Under the pieces are notes generated by a model that worked only from the letters and a program-made list of their open reading frames with translations, did no database searches and was not told the DNA's origin. DNA of 45,080 bases from an uncultured Pseudomonadota bacterium (GTDB taxonomy: Bacteria > Myxococcota_A > UBA796 > JAFGLY01), in assembly GCA_937912125.1 (NCBI GenBank), contig CALDOK010000268.1, positions 1-45,080 of the forward strand, written 5' to 3'. A program made the position numbers and the translations under genes. Of this stretch, positions 14,132 through 22,957 are shown in pieces. Positions within the stretch are counted from its first letter, which is position 1, and each line of letters starts with the position of its first letter.

Positions 14132-16432
14132 TTAGGCCAGGACGAAGGGCTCGCCGGTGCAGCGCTGGAAGTGGAACAGGCTGTGGTTGAAGCAGTCGAT
14201 GCCGCAGCCGTCCTGGGCCAGGCGCTCTCGGGCCGCCTGGGTGGCCGGGGCCAGCCAGAGCTGGTCCAGAGGGGTCTCGAAGACATTGCCCACGGTGAGG
14301 CTGGGCTCGCCCCACACGCAGCAGGGCTGCAGGTCGCCCTTCCAGTTGATGCCGTACTGATCCACCAGCCCCAGGCAGCGCACGCGGCTGAGCGCTCCAG
14401 CGTGGTAGTCCACACCCTGCTCCATGTAGGCGCGCCGGGCGGCCACGTCGGGGCTGCGGGCCGCGATGTGGGCGATGGCGTCGAGGTAGGTCCGCTGCTG
14501 GTCCGGCTCACGCAGGGCCAGGTCCGGGGCGTCGTTCACGGGCCAGAAGTCGAAGCTGGCTCCCAGCTCGGAGACCTGCTCGTAGACCTCCACCAATTCG
14601 CCCACGTTGCGGTTCGTGACCACGAAGTAGACCGCCGTGTGCAGGCGTCCGTCGTCGCACAGGCGCCGCAGGGCGCGCAGGGTGCGGGCGTGGGTGCCCG
14701 GCCGCCCCCGGAGGGCGTCGTGGGTGGCGGCGCCCCCGTCCAGGCTCAGGGAGATGGAGTCCAGCCCCGAGGCATGCAGCTGCCGCCAGCGGCGCTCCAC
14801 CAGGGTGCCATTGGTGGTGACGTTGGTGCCCAGGCCGCGGTCCTTTGCCATGCGCACCGCGTCGAACAACCCAGGGTGCAGGAAGGGCTCTCCGCCGGTG
14901 AAGACCGCCACCCGGGTGCCGATGCCCACGGCCTGGTCCAGCAGCGCGGGAAGCCGTGCGGCCACGTCCATGCGCTCGGGCCGATCGTACAGATCGCAGA
15001 AGGCGCAGCGCAGGTTGCAGCCGCGGTTGAGCAGCAGGAGCATGGTGAGGGGGTTGGGGGCCTCGAGCCGCGGCAGGTGTGCCGCCTCCGGCCGGGGCGC
15101 GGCAGCGGATGGAGACAGGGCGGACGGAGACGGGGCGACGACCGGCCCTGGGGCGGAGGGCTCGAGGGGCTCGAGGGGCTCGTCGTCGATGCCCGCGAGC
15201 AGGCGCTCGTTCCAGTCCTCGCCGCGGCCGCGGCCCTGGTACAGATCCAGGGTGGCCCGCCCGATGGCGCTCCAGTCGTAGCGCCGCACGAAGCGCTGAG
15301 CGGCGCGGCCTAGTGAGGCGCGCCGCGTGGGATCGGCCAGCAGCGCCAGCACCCCGGCGGAGAAGGCCTCGAGGCCATCGGCCAGCCAGACCTCCACCCC
15401 ATGGCGGCTGCGCAGGCCCTCGGCCCCCTTGGTGGTGCTGACCACGGCGCGCCCGCCCGCGTAGTACTCGAGGAGCTTGAGCCGGGTGCCACCGCCGGTG
15501 TCGATGGGGCAGAGGCAGAGGTCCGCCGCGGCGATGTGCTCCGCCAGATCGTCCACCATGCCAGGGAAGTGTACCGCAGGGTGGCTGTAGTACAGGGGCG
15601 GGTTCATGCCCGCGCAGATCACCTGCAGATCCGCGTGCACGTCGAGCAGCCGGGGCAGCAGCTCGGCCACGATGAAGCGCACCGCCTGGGTGTTGGGGTG
15701 GTAGTGCAGCACGCCGTGGAAGAAGAGCAGCGGAGCGCCGGCGGGGATGCCGTAGCGCTCGCGGATGCCCCCGCCGTCGACCCCGGCCAGGGCCGCGGCC
15801 CGCACGCCGTGGGGGATCACGGTGATCTTGCCAGCCGGCACACCGTCGCGCGCCATGCGCTGCTTGTCGTCCGCGCTCACGGCGATGATCTCGTCCACCG
15901 CCCGGCAGATCCCCACCTCCATCGCCCGCAGCCGCGCCAGCGCCGCCTGGGACAGCCCCGCCATCTCCGCGAGGCGGTCGTACTCCACGTTGTGCTGCAC
16001 CAGCACGGAGCGCTTTCCCAACGCCTTGGCGGCCAGGAAGGCAGGCACGCCATAGCCCGGAAACTCGGCCTGGAAGACGTCGGCCTTCTCCTGCGCGCCC
16101 ACCGCGGCCACCCTCAGCCACCAGGCGGGGTCGAACATGGGGCGGTAGAGGAAGTACTCCTCGGGGGGGTAGCCGATGCGGCCGCAGAGCCGCTCGGCCC
16201 AGCGCCCCAGCTCGGGCAGGGGCCGCCACTCCTCGGCCGCCCGCACCCGAGGCGAAAACTCCCGCCGCGCCCAGCCACCCGCGTCGAGCCGCCAGTAGCT
16301 GTCGCGATCGTCGGTCACCACGCTGACGGAAGCGCCGTGGAACGCGAGCCCCTCGGCCCCATGCACGATCTTGGCGGCCGCCCCGTGGTAGGGCGGGAAC
16401 AGATCCGCACGGGTGGCGATGACGATGCGCAT
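14132..16432 (-). CDS. Fusion of GT4 glycosyltransferase and radical SAM/SPASM enzyme
   Basis: Predicted 766-residue two-enzyme fusion. Residues 1 to about 400 are a GT-B glycosyltransferase of the GT4 type: MRIVIATRADLFPPYHGAAA, a central VLVQHNVEYDRLAEMAG, ITVIPHGV, and donor-site motifs DTGGGTRLKLLEYYAGG and VVSTTKGAEGL. A Pro/Ala/Ser linker of about 45 residues follows. From about 460 comes a radical SAM domain with the [4Fe-4S] motif CNLRCAFC (Cys 472, 476 and 479), then VFTGGEPFLHP and NVTTNGTLV. A SPASM-type C-terminus carries further cysteines (VRCLGL, QPCCVWGEP, GCGIDCFNH). SPASM enzymes mature peptides, proteins or cofactors. The exonuclease gene ends 10 bases upstream, so they share a transcript. 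The substrate is unknown; a glycosylated, radically modified peptide is one speculative reading. Confidence 0.88.
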   Translation of the reverse strand: MRIVIATRADLFPPYHGAAAKIVHGAEGLAFHGASVSVVTDDRDSYWRLDAGGWARREFSPRVRAAEEWRPLPELGRWAERLCGRIGYPPEEYFLYRPMFDPAWWLRVAAVGAQEKADVFQAEFPGYGVPAFLAAKALGKRSVLVQHNVEYDRLAEMAGLSQAALARLRAMEVGICRAVDEIIAVSADDKQRMARDGVPAGKITVIPHGVRAAALAGVDGGGIRERYGIPAGAPLLFFHGVLHYHPNTQAVRFIVAELLPRLLDVHADLQVICAGMNPPLYYSHPAVHFPGMVDDLAEHIAAADLCLCPIDTGGGTRLKLLEYYAGGRAVVSTTKGAEGLRSRHGVEVWLADGLEAFSAGVLALLADPTRRASLGRAAQRFVRRYDWSAIGRATLDLYQGRGRGEDWNERLLAGIDDEPLEPLEPSAPGPVVAPSPSALSPSAAAPRPEAAHLPRLEAPNPLTMLLLLNRGCNLRCAFCDLYDRPERMDVAARLPALLDQAVGIGTRVAVFTGGEPFLHPGLFDAVRMAKDRGLGTNVTTNGTLVERRWRQLHASGLDSISLSLDGGAATHDALRGRPGTHARTLRALRRLCDDGRLHTAVYFVVTNRNVGELVEVYEQVSELGASFDFWPVNDAPDLALREPDQQRTYLDAIAHIAARSPDVAARRAYMEQGVDYHAGALSRVRCLGLVDQYGINWKGDLQPCCVWGEPSLTVGNVFETPLDQLWLAPATQAARERLAQDGCGIDCFNHSLFHFQRCTGEPFVLA

Positions 16433-16442
16433 GGGCGGACCC

Positions 16443-17033
16443 TCAGCGGTCCAGGCGCTGGGCCGCGTGTTCCAGCAGGCCCTTGAGGATCAGAGCCTGA
16501 TACCAGGCGTCGTAGTCGGCCCGGTGCTTCTGGCCCATGTCCTCGGAGGGCAGGCCCAGGCGCTTGGCGATGACGCTCTTGTTGGTGTCGAACCAGTGGA
16601 TGTTCAGCTCGCCAGCGGCCAGGGCCTTGGTGTCCAGCGCCTTGTAGCCGAAGGGGTTGGCCATGCCCTCGGCCGCGTAGCACCAGGCCACGAACGACCA
16701 GTCGAAGGGCGCGTTGTGGCCCACGAAGACCGGCTTGGTGCCGCGCTTGGTCTGGGCCGCGACCCAGGCCGCGAGGGACGCGAGGACCTCCGCGCGGAGG
16801 GCGCCGTGCTGACGCAGCCCGGGCACGTCCAGGCCATGGATCTCCCGGGTGCGGAGGTCCTCGAGCTCGGACTGGGGCGCGAGCTCGGCGTAGAAGGTCT
16901 CCCCCAGCTCGAGCGCGCCGCTGTCGCCGCGCTTCACCACCACCACCCCGATGGAGATCATGTCGTACAGGCCTGGGACTGGGCCCGTGCACTCGATGTC
17001 GATGCAGAACCAGGTCGCTCGTTCCTTGGTCAC
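16443..17033 (-). CDS. DEDDh 3'-5' exonuclease (DnaQ/RNase T-like)
   Basis: Predicted 196-residue nuclease. The GTG at 17033 is chosen because GAGG lies 6 bases upstream and later starts would lose the first catalytic motif. Exo I is WFCIDIECTGP (Asp and Glu), Exo II is VGHNAPFDWSFV (Asp), and Exo III is HRADYDAW (His and Asp), giving the complete DEDDh set for two-metal catalysis. It resembles stand-alone exonucleases related to the DNA polymerase III proofreading subunit and oligoribonuclease/RNase T. Which nucleic acid it trims cannot be told. It is transcribed leftwards, directly ahead of the glycosyltransferase-radical SAM fusion, with no obvious functional link. Confidence 0.88.
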   Translation of the reverse strand: MTKERATWFCIDIECTGPVPGLYDMISIGVVVVKRGDSGALELGETFYAELAPQSELEDLRTREIHGLDVPGLRQHGALRAEVLASLAAWVAAQTKRGTKPVFVGHNAPFDWSFVAWCYAAEGMANPFGYKALDTKALAAGELNIHWFDTNKSVIAKRLGLPSEDMGQKHRADYDAWYQALILKGLLEHAAQRLDR

Positions 17034-17112
17034 TGGCGCCTCGCTGGCCGCCCGACGCGGCGGATGGGACGGAGGGGTGGGCGGGTCGGGGTCGACCCCA
17101 GCGGGATTAACA

Positions 17113-17139
17113 TGGCCCGGTTCGAGGGAACCCTGGCCA
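17113..17139. repeat. Imperfect inverted repeat in divergent intergenic region
   Basis: The 258-bp region between the exonuclease and the GT-C gene (divergent) contains tggcc-c-ggttc-gagg-gaacc-ct-ggcca, a 10-bp stem with a small asymmetric bulge. It may be an operator. No convincing -35/-10 pair was seen in this region for either gene. Confidence 0.35.
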
Positions 17140-17291
17140 GCCCGACGCCGCTCTGGCTGGAGCTGGGGGTGGGTGATACGCCCACAGAGGTTCCTGCTCC
17201 TCCGAGCGCGGGCCGCCTTTTCGGCTGGACCTCGAGAGGCACAGCGAGGCCGGCGGACAGCAGCCCTCTGTGACCCCAGCGAACGAACGTC

Positions 17292-18875
17292 ATGGTCCTC
17301 CCCCCACCCGAGCGTCCTGCACTCTCGAAGGGACTCGTCACCACCCGCACGGCGACGCTGCTCGCGGTGGGCATGGCGGGCCTGCACCTGCTGCGCTTCA
17401 GGAGCCCGTTCTACACCCTGGATGATGCCTGGATCTCCTTCCGGGTCGCCAGGAACTGGCTCGAGCACGGGGCGCTCACCTTCAACGCCGATCTGGCCCC
17501 CGTCGAGGGGATGACCAACCTGCTGTGGACCCTGCTGTCGACGACCTGGATCGCCGCGCTGCCCAGCTACGACCCCATCTTCCCCGCCCGCGTCGTCGGC
17601 GCCGCCCTGTACCTGGCCACCATCGGGCTCCTGTGCCTGGCGGCCGCCGAGCTGGCGCGCTCGCTGGGCGGAAAAGAAGGGCTCGCCGCCCTGCTCGCGG
17701 GCACCCTCGCGGCCAGCTCCGGCACGATGGCGTACTACGCCACGTCTGGCTTGGAGACTCCGCTGTGGACCTTCCTGCTGGCGGCTTCCCTCCTGGCCTT
17801 CCAGCGGGCGAGCTGCGGACGTTCGCCAACGCCCGCGCTGGCCCTGGGCACACTCCTGGGCTTGCTCGCGGCCACGCGCCCCGAGGGCGTGCTGACGGGC
17901 CTGCTCCTGATCGCGGCCCTGGGGCTGTGGGGATGGAAGCGCGCCCTGACCGCTCTGCTCCCCTTCGCGCTGCTGGTCATGGGCATGGAGGTGTTCCGCC
18001 TCGCCACCTACGGCGAGCTCGTGCCCAACACCTTCCACGCCAAGCCTCCCTCGCTGGAGCTGGGAATCCCCTATGTGGCCCGCTGGGCGCTGGGAGCCAC
18101 GGGCGCTCTCGGGCTCCTCGCCATCCTACCCCTGGCGCGCGAGAAGATGGGGGCGGCCCTGGCCACGCTGGTGCTGGTGATGATGGCGGCAGCCGCGTGG
18201 TCGGGCGGGGACTGGATGCCCGGCTACCGACGCCTGCTCCTGCCGACCATGGCGCTCTACCTCCTGGCAGCCCTGGGGGTCGCCGCCACCAGCGGACGCC
18301 GCAGGGTGGTGGGCGCCACGGCGCTGGCGGCCCTGCTCTCAGGGAGCGCCTTCATGGCGCTGGGGGGACACGACTCCCAGGTCTACGCGCACACCAAGTT
18401 CGCCTGGCTCGGCCAGCTGGTCGAAGAGACCCAAGGCATCGAGACCGTCGCCCTGGTGGACATCGGGCGCTTCGGCTGGGGCTTCCACGGCTCGGTCTAC
18501 GATCTCGCGGGGCTCACGGACGCCCACATCGCCCGCCTGCCGCGGGAGGGCGCCAGGGCGGGCTGGGACCAGGCCTACTTCGAGACCCGTTCCCCCGAGC
18601 TCGCCCTGGCCATCACGGAGAACGCCATCGCGTTCCCCATGCAGGAGCCCCTCAGGCCGCGGGACATGGACGAGTCGCTGTTCCAGTCGATCCTGGAGCA
18701 CGGCGGGTACCGGCTCCACACCCAGGTGCAGATGTCTCCAGGCTTCTGGTGCATGGTCTTCGCCCGTGAAGACATCCTCCTTCCAGAAGACCTCTGGGGT
18801 CCACCCAGCCCCATCGACTTCCGACAGGCCGTCATGGACTACTACGAGCGCGCGGGAACCTTCTCTGACGGATGA
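17292..18875 (+). CDS. GT-C membrane glycosyltransferase, AftB-like
   Basis: Predicted 527-residue polytopic membrane protein with about nine to ten helices in residues 20-340 and a soluble C-terminal domain. The first loop after helix 1 carries YTLDDAWISFRVARNWLEHG, then FNADLAPVEGMTNLLWT. This matches the DDA-x-I-S-F-R-x-A-x-N ... VEG-x-TN-x-LW signature of GT-C enzymes such as mycobacterial AftB and many lipid-phosphate-sugar-dependent transferases. The Asp pair is the likely catalytic/metal site. A second motif, PNTFHAKPPS, precedes later helices. Start ATG 17292 has no strong ribosome site. The gene ends 37 bases before the aspartyl protease gene and is probably cotranscribed with it. 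The sugar and acceptor are unknown. Confidence 0.8.
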   Translation: MVLPPPERPALSKGLVTTRTATLLAVGMAGLHLLRFRSPFYTLDDAWISFRVARNWLEHGALTFNADLAPVEGMTNLLWTLLSTTWIAALPSYDPIFPARVVGAALYLATIGLLCLAAAELARSLGGKEGLAALLAGTLAASSGTMAYYATSGLETPLWTFLLAASLLAFQRASCGRSPTPALALGTLLGLLAATRPEGVLTGLLLIAALGLWGWKRALTALLPFALLVMGMEVFRLATYGELVPNTFHAKPPSLELGIPYVARWALGATGALGLLAILPLAREKMGAALATLVLVMMAAAAWSGGDWMPGYRRLLLPTMALYLLAALGVAATSGRRRVVGATALAALLSGSAFMALGGHDSQVYAHTKFAWLGQLVEETQGIETVALVDIGRFGWGFHGSVYDLAGLTDAHIARLPREGARAGWDQAYFETRSPELALAITENAIAFPMQEPLRPRDMDESLFQSILEHGGYRLHTQVQMSPGFWCMVFAREDILLPEDLWGPPSPIDFRQAVMDYYERAGTFSDG

Positions 18876-18912
18876 TCACCAGACGCTCCGGGGTCGACCC
18901 CCACGAGAACCG

Positions 18913-20043
18913 ATGGCGCGCCTCCTCACCCTCTTCGCCAGCCTCACCGCTCTGCCGCTGCTCACGCTGGCGGCGCTGGCGTTGGCGGGCGTCGCGGCGG
19001 TGCGCCACCCGGAGCCCATCCCCGTGGCCCTGGCCACCTCCTTCCTGCTGGCGCTGCCGGTCCTGGGCATCTCGACCCTGGTCCCCAGCCGCCGCGTGGG
19101 GCTGCTGCTGGGGGCCAACCTCTGGCCTGTGCTGCTGCTCATGGGGATGCCCCTGTACTTTCCCGGAGAGCGGAGCGACGCCATCGACACCGGCCTGGCC
19201 TTGCTGGGCGTACCCATAGGCGACCCGCTCCCCGCCGATCGCAGGCGAGCGCTGGCCGAGACCATCGACGGGCTGCTGGTGGAGCCCCGGGCCCAGCTCC
19301 CCAGCCCCAAGGCCGCCCCCCTGGTGGAGGCGCCTCCCCCTCCGTCCCGCCTGAGCGGAGAGGGAGATCAGGTGGCGCTGCCCTACGAAGGCCGGGGCCA
19401 CTCCCTGCTCATCCCGGTCACCCTCGAGGGCGCGGATGGCGTCATCATCGAGACCGAGATGCTCTTCGACACCGGCGCCACCTACACCACCCTCGATCAC
19501 AGCACCCTGCGGCGGCTGGGCTACCACCTGCCCTCCAGCGCCCCCAGCATCACCTTCCAGACCGCCAACGGGGAGTCCACCAGCAAGCTCGCAGTGCTGG
19601 ACCGCCTGTGGCTGGGGGGCTTCGAGGTGGAGGGGGTCACCATCGCCGCCTGTGACAGCTGCACCTCGGGGGGGGAGCATGCCGGCCTGCTGGGCCTGAA
19701 CGTGAGCAGCCGCTTCCTCATCACCCTGGACACCGCCCGCCGCGAGGTGATCCTGGAGCCCCGCACGGAGCTGCGCCACCACCTGGACGTGCGCCCCTGG
19801 CTCGACCTGCACGGCAAAGGCGCCACCTGGCCCGACGGGCGCACCGAGGTGACCATCACGGCCCACAACCAGGCCGAGCGCGGCCTGAGCCAGGCGGCCG
19901 TAGAGGTGCGCTGCGACCGGGAGCGCTTCGAGCTCACCCTGGGCCCCTTCGCCCCCGGCGAGAGCCTGGAGACCCAGGCCTCCATCCCCGCCCCGGCGGA
20001 CTGCGACCCCTTCACCATCGATCTGACCAGCGGGACCTGGTAG
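18913..20043 (+). CDS. Membrane-anchored retropepsin-like aspartyl protease
   Basis: Predicted 376-residue protein with three N-terminal membrane helices (to about residue 85), a Pro-rich linker near 130-150, and a retroviral-type aspartyl protease domain. The active-site motif is LFDTGATYTTLD (Asp 186). It is followed by the flap-like FQTANGESTSKLAVLDRLWL and the closing LLGLNVSSRFLITLDTARRE hydrophobic-Gly element. Single-domain proteases of this type act as dimers. A beta-rich C-terminal region (WPDGRTEVTITAHNQAE onward) resembles a CARDB/Ig-like module. The start ATG 18913 gives a compact first helix. Expected to face the periplasm. Target unknown. Confidence 0.82.
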   Translation: MARLLTLFASLTALPLLTLAALALAGVAAVRHPEPIPVALATSFLLALPVLGISTLVPSRRVGLLLGANLWPVLLLMGMPLYFPGERSDAIDTGLALLGVPIGDPLPADRRRALAETIDGLLVEPRAQLPSPKAAPLVEAPPPPSRLSGEGDQVALPYEGRGHSLLIPVTLEGADGVIIETEMLFDTGATYTTLDHSTLRRLGYHLPSSAPSITFQTANGESTSKLAVLDRLWLGGFEVEGVTIAACDSCTSGGEHAGLLGLNVSSRFLITLDTARREVILEPRTELRHHLDVRPWLDLHGKGATWPDGRTEVTITAHNQAERGLSQAAVEVRCDRERFELTLGPFAPGESLETQASIPAPADCDPFTIDLTSGTW

Positions 20044-20120
20044 CTCGGTTCCCCTTCCCCGCGCTCGATCATGGCGCAGCCACGGGGTGGTGATAGAGGG
20101 CGCGCCGCAAGAGGTGAACC

Positions 20121-20639
20121 ATGCCGAATCCCGCTATCCCCCGCGAAGATGTCCACCGCCTCGCCGAGGCCTGCTCCGACGATCCCCAGGCCTTCGAGCC
20201 GGTGGCCGTGCGCCTAAGCCGCGTGCAGCGCCGCGTGGGCCGCTTCGTCGAGGCCAACGCCAAGGAGCTCGGCGCACAGTCCGCGCAGATCGCCCTGTAC
20301 ATGAGCGCCGTGTGCATGCGCATCTTCGAGCAGGTCGGCGGCCGCACGCAGAAGGTGAACGGCCGCGACCTCGACCAGGCCACCGAGCGCATCGCCACCG
20401 TGGTCGCCGGGCTCTACCCCGCCGACGATGGCTTCGCAGAGCGCTGCAAGGCCGTGGAGTGGCGCGCCCAGCCCCACCTGCTGGACGAGATCCTCTGGGC
20501 CTTGTTCGAGAAGGAAGAGCGCGAAGAGGGCGAGGTCGATCTCGAGGCCGACTCCAGCGCGCTGGTCTACCTCACCATGTGGGCCGTGGTCGAAGCCTTG
20601 GACGCCCGCTGGGCACCGCCCAAGGGCTACGGCGTCTAA
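20121..20639 (+). CDS. Uncharacterised soluble protein
   Basis: Predicted 172-residue protein that I cannot assign to a family. It has no signal peptide or membrane helix and looks almost wholly helical. Segments include LAEACSDDPQAFEPVAVRLS, VQRRVGRFVEANAKELGAQS, IALYMSAVCMRIFEQVGG and LDEILWALFEKEEREEGEVD, the last an acidic stretch. AGAGGTG lies five bases before ATG 20121, a good ribosome site, and codon usage matches neighbours, so the gene is probably real. It stands between the aspartyl protease and the TMTC-like gene on the same strand, 77 and 108 bases away. Confidence 0.7.
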   Translation: MPNPAIPREDVHRLAEACSDDPQAFEPVAVRLSRVQRRVGRFVEANAKELGAQSAQIALYMSAVCMRIFEQVGGRTQKVNGRDLDQATERIATVVAGLYPADDGFAERCKAVEWRAQPHLLDEILWALFEKEEREEGEVDLEADSSALVYLTMWAVVEALDARWAPPKGYGV

Positions 20640-20747
20640 GAGCACCAGGCTCCGCGCACGGATCCCTGCAGGCCTCGAACGCCGCGCCACATCTGGCGCT
20701 CTGGGAGGGGTTCGGCGGCACAGGCCGTGGGGTATATTCCAGGTCCC

Positions 20748-22430
20748 ATGCCAGCGAGTCCCCACCACGAACCGACCGGAAGCTCGCGCCTTGGCGCGCT
20801 GGTTCGCCGTTCACCAGGGGTCATGCCGCTCATCGTCTGCGCCTTGATCGCGGCGGTGTTCGCCCCGGTCGTCGGCTACGAGTTCGTCTGGGACGACGGC
20901 AACCTCATCGCCCACAACCCATGGCTCGACTGGTGGTCGACGGGATGGCGCGCGTTGTCGTCCGACTTCTGGATGCTCTCTCGGGTGCCGCACCAGAGCG
21001 GCATGTACCGACCCCTGGTGATCCAGAGCTACTGGGCGGAGGTGCTGCTGGCGGGACGGAACCCGGCTCACTTCCACCTGGTCAATCTCGGCCTGCACCT
21101 GGCCAACGCCAGCCTGCTGTGGGCCTTGTCCCGCCGCCTCGGCGCAGGCACGGTCCCCGCAGCGCTGGCGATGGCAGCCTTCGGGCTCCACCCCGCCACC
21201 GTCGACGCCGTCGCCAACGTCTGCTCTCGCACCGATCTCCTCGCCCTCACGGGGATCCTGGCGGGGAGCACCCTCTGGCTCTCCCCTGGGCGCCTGCGCT
21301 GGTGGGCTCCGCTCCCGCTGCTGCTGGGGATGCTCTCCAAGGAGACGGCGTTGGTGGGGCCCGCGCTGGCCATCGCGCTGGGGGCGTTCTGCAGGCCCGA
21401 GGAGCGGTGGCCCCGGCTGCTGTACCCGGCCCTGAGTTGGCTGCCCGCGCTGTGGCTGCGGCAGCTCGCCATCGCGGGCAGCCTGCCGCGCGAGGCCTTC
21501 GACTGGAGAGTGCCGGGGACGCGCTCTCTGGCCTACCTGGGACGCCTGGTCTGGCCGAGCCTGGTCTCACCCCTGCGGCCCGCTCCGGTCCCCTCGGCGT
21601 GGGCTGCGATCTCGGGGCTGGCCGCGCTGGCGCTGGCGCTGGTGCCGAGCTCCACCCCTCGCGCCCCACGAGCCCTGCGCGCCGGTGGCCTGCTGCTGGT
21701 GCTCGGCCTGCTGCCCGTGCTGGAGATCGTCCCCGTGGGTGCCAGGTTCTCCGACCTCCTGATCTACATCCCCCTCGCCGGGGCGGCCCTGGTCCTCGCG
21801 GCCACACCGCCGCGGATCGCCGTGGTCCTCGGCGCCACCATCCTGCCGATCTTCGCGCTCTCCACCGCGCGGCACCTGCCCATCTGGTCCACCAACCTGC
21901 GCCTCTGGAGCCACATGGTCGAGCACGGTCCGGGCGACCCGACCGCACAGCTCAACTACGCCAACGCCATCAAGGCCAGCGGGGACCGCGCGCGGGCCTG
22001 TGGGATGCTCCCCGGGATCGTCGCGCTGGCGCACACCGCAGCGGACACCGACATCCAGGTTCGGGCCCTCTTCAACCTGGGGAACTGTCACCGGGAGTCC
22101 GCCGCCCACGACGAGGCCCTGGCCGCCTACGGGCGCGCGCTCGAGCTGAGCCGCTCGGCCTTCCTGCCCGCGCGGATCAACCAGGTGGCGTCCCTGCAGG
22201 CGCTCGGCCGCCTGGAGGAAGCCGTCGAGCGCGCGACGGTCCTCACCGTGGAGCACCCCCAGCGGGGCGACTTCTGGCAGCTGCTCGGCGCCACGCTGGC
22301 CTCTCGAGGGCTCTACCGGGACGCCCTCCAGGCCTTCGAGCACGCGCTGGAGATCGACCCGGACGACAGCGAGAGCCTGCGCATGGCGGCCCTGGCCGCG
22401 GAGCTGTTGGAGCAGCAGACTCCGGAGTGA
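20748..22430 (+). CDS. TMTC-like GT-C glycosyltransferase with TPR tail
   Basis: Predicted 560-residue membrane protein. Residues 1 to about 375 contain some ten helices with the GT-C/TMTC (protein O-mannosyltransferase) features. VVGYEFVWDDGNLIAHNPWL carries the Asp pair in the first loop, YRPLV follows, then HPATVDAVANVCSRTDLLAL and the Lys-Glu of LSKETALVGPAL. The C-terminal ~170 residues are TPR repeats (LNYANAIKASGDRARA, ALFNLGNCHRESAAHDEALA, LLGATLASRGLYRDALQAFE), as in TMTC proteins, probably for acceptor binding. ATG 20748 is chosen over a GTG at 20727. A TATATT -10-like element at 20733-20738 lies so close that the leader would be nearly absent, so a later start (20823) cannot be excluded. 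A protein glycosylation role is inferred. Confidence 0.8.
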   Translation: MPASPHHEPTGSSRLGALVRRSPGVMPLIVCALIAAVFAPVVGYEFVWDDGNLIAHNPWLDWWSTGWRALSSDFWMLSRVPHQSGMYRPLVIQSYWAEVLLAGRNPAHFHLVNLGLHLANASLLWALSRRLGAGTVPAALAMAAFGLHPATVDAVANVCSRTDLLALTGILAGSTLWLSPGRLRWWAPLPLLLGMLSKETALVGPALAIALGAFCRPEERWPRLLYPALSWLPALWLRQLAIAGSLPREAFDWRVPGTRSLAYLGRLVWPSLVSPLRPAPVPSAWAAISGLAALALALVPSSTPRAPRALRAGGLLLVLGLLPVLEIVPVGARFSDLLIYIPLAGAALVLAATPPRIAVVLGATILPIFALSTARHLPIWSTNLRLWSHMVEHGPGDPTAQLNYANAIKASGDRARACGMLPGIVALAHTAADTDIQVRALFNLGNCHRESAAHDEALAAYGRALELSRSAFLPARINQVASLQALGRLEEAVERATVLTVEHPQRGDFWQLLGATLASRGLYRDALQAFEHALEIDPDDSESLRMAALAAELLEQQTPE

Positions 22431-22492
22431 CCGCCGCCTCCAGGCCCCGCCGAGCCGCCCTGGACAGGCGCGCCCCGGGGAGCACACCCGCG

Positions 22493-22512
22493 GGGCCCGA
22501 GGGGCCGGGCCC
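22493..22512. terminator. GC-rich hairpin between convergent genes
   Basis: A perfect 7-bp stem gggcccg / cgggccc with a 6-base loop lies in the 86-bp gap between the convergent TMTC-like and cutA genes, just before the cutA stop. There is no T tract. It is a candidate bidirectional terminator. Confidence 0.45.
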
Positions 22513-22516
22513 GGAC

Positions 22517-22837
22517 TCAGGCGGGCTTCGAGGGGGCCACCGCTGCCCCGAGCCACTGGGCGTAGGCCGGCAGAGCGTCGGCGACGTCCACGGTGATGAT
22601 CTTGGGGACCTCGTAGGAGTGGATCTGCGGGATGCGGTCCAGGAGGGCCGAAACGAGGCGATCCTCGGTCTCCATCAGCAACAGCGATTCCTCCTCCCGG
22701 CACACGCTTCCCTCCCACCAGTAGTGCGAGCGCACCGAAGGAACGATGTTGCCGCAGCCCACCAGCCGCTCTTCGAGCAAGGAATCGAGCAGGCTCTCCG
22801 CCTCGCCCGGCGTGCAGCTGACGATCACCAATCTCAT
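22517..22837 (-). CDS. cutA: CutA1-family protein (divalent ion tolerance)
   Basis: Predicted 106-residue CutA1 protein, a small trimeric ferredoxin-like fold linked to divalent metal tolerance in E. coli and otherwise of unclear role. It shows the standard landmarks: MRLVIVSCTPGEAESLLDSL, LVGCGNIVPSVRSHYWWEGS, EEESLLLMETEDRL, and the C-terminal HSYEVPKIITVDVADALPAY with AQWL. Length is normal. The start ATG 22837 has GGAGGG seven bases upstream, and a TAATAAT stretch further up could be a -10 box. It is a single-gene unit, divergent from pilC. Confidence 0.95.
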   Translation of the reverse strand: MRLVIVSCTPGEAESLLDSLLEERLVGCGNIVPSVRSHYWWEGSVCREEESLLLMETEDRLVSALLDRIPQIHSYEVPKIITVDVADALPAYAQWLGAAVAPSKPA

Positions 22838-22957
22838 GGGCAGACCCTCCGATTATTAGCGTTTCTATCGACCTCCGGCCCCGAGAGGGTCCTGGCCGCG
22901 GCGCCGGGGATGGAGCCAGAGCGCAGAGCGCTCCAGGCGCCCTAACCAACCGACCCA

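Noticed and set aside
17113..17139. tRNA-like GGTTCGAG arm
   Set aside because: Only a T-arm-like sequence is present; no acceptor, D or anticodon arms can be placed around it.
18872..19219. Open frame starting in the stop codon of the GT-C gene (ATGA overlap)
   Set aside because: The aspartyl protease in another frame spans the region with intact motifs; the ATG overlap is coincidental.
20087..22945. A 952-codon plus-strand frame across the unknown gene and the TMTC-like gene
   Set aside because: It is out of frame with both recognised proteins and gives an Arg/Gly/Pro-rich translation typical of shadow frames.
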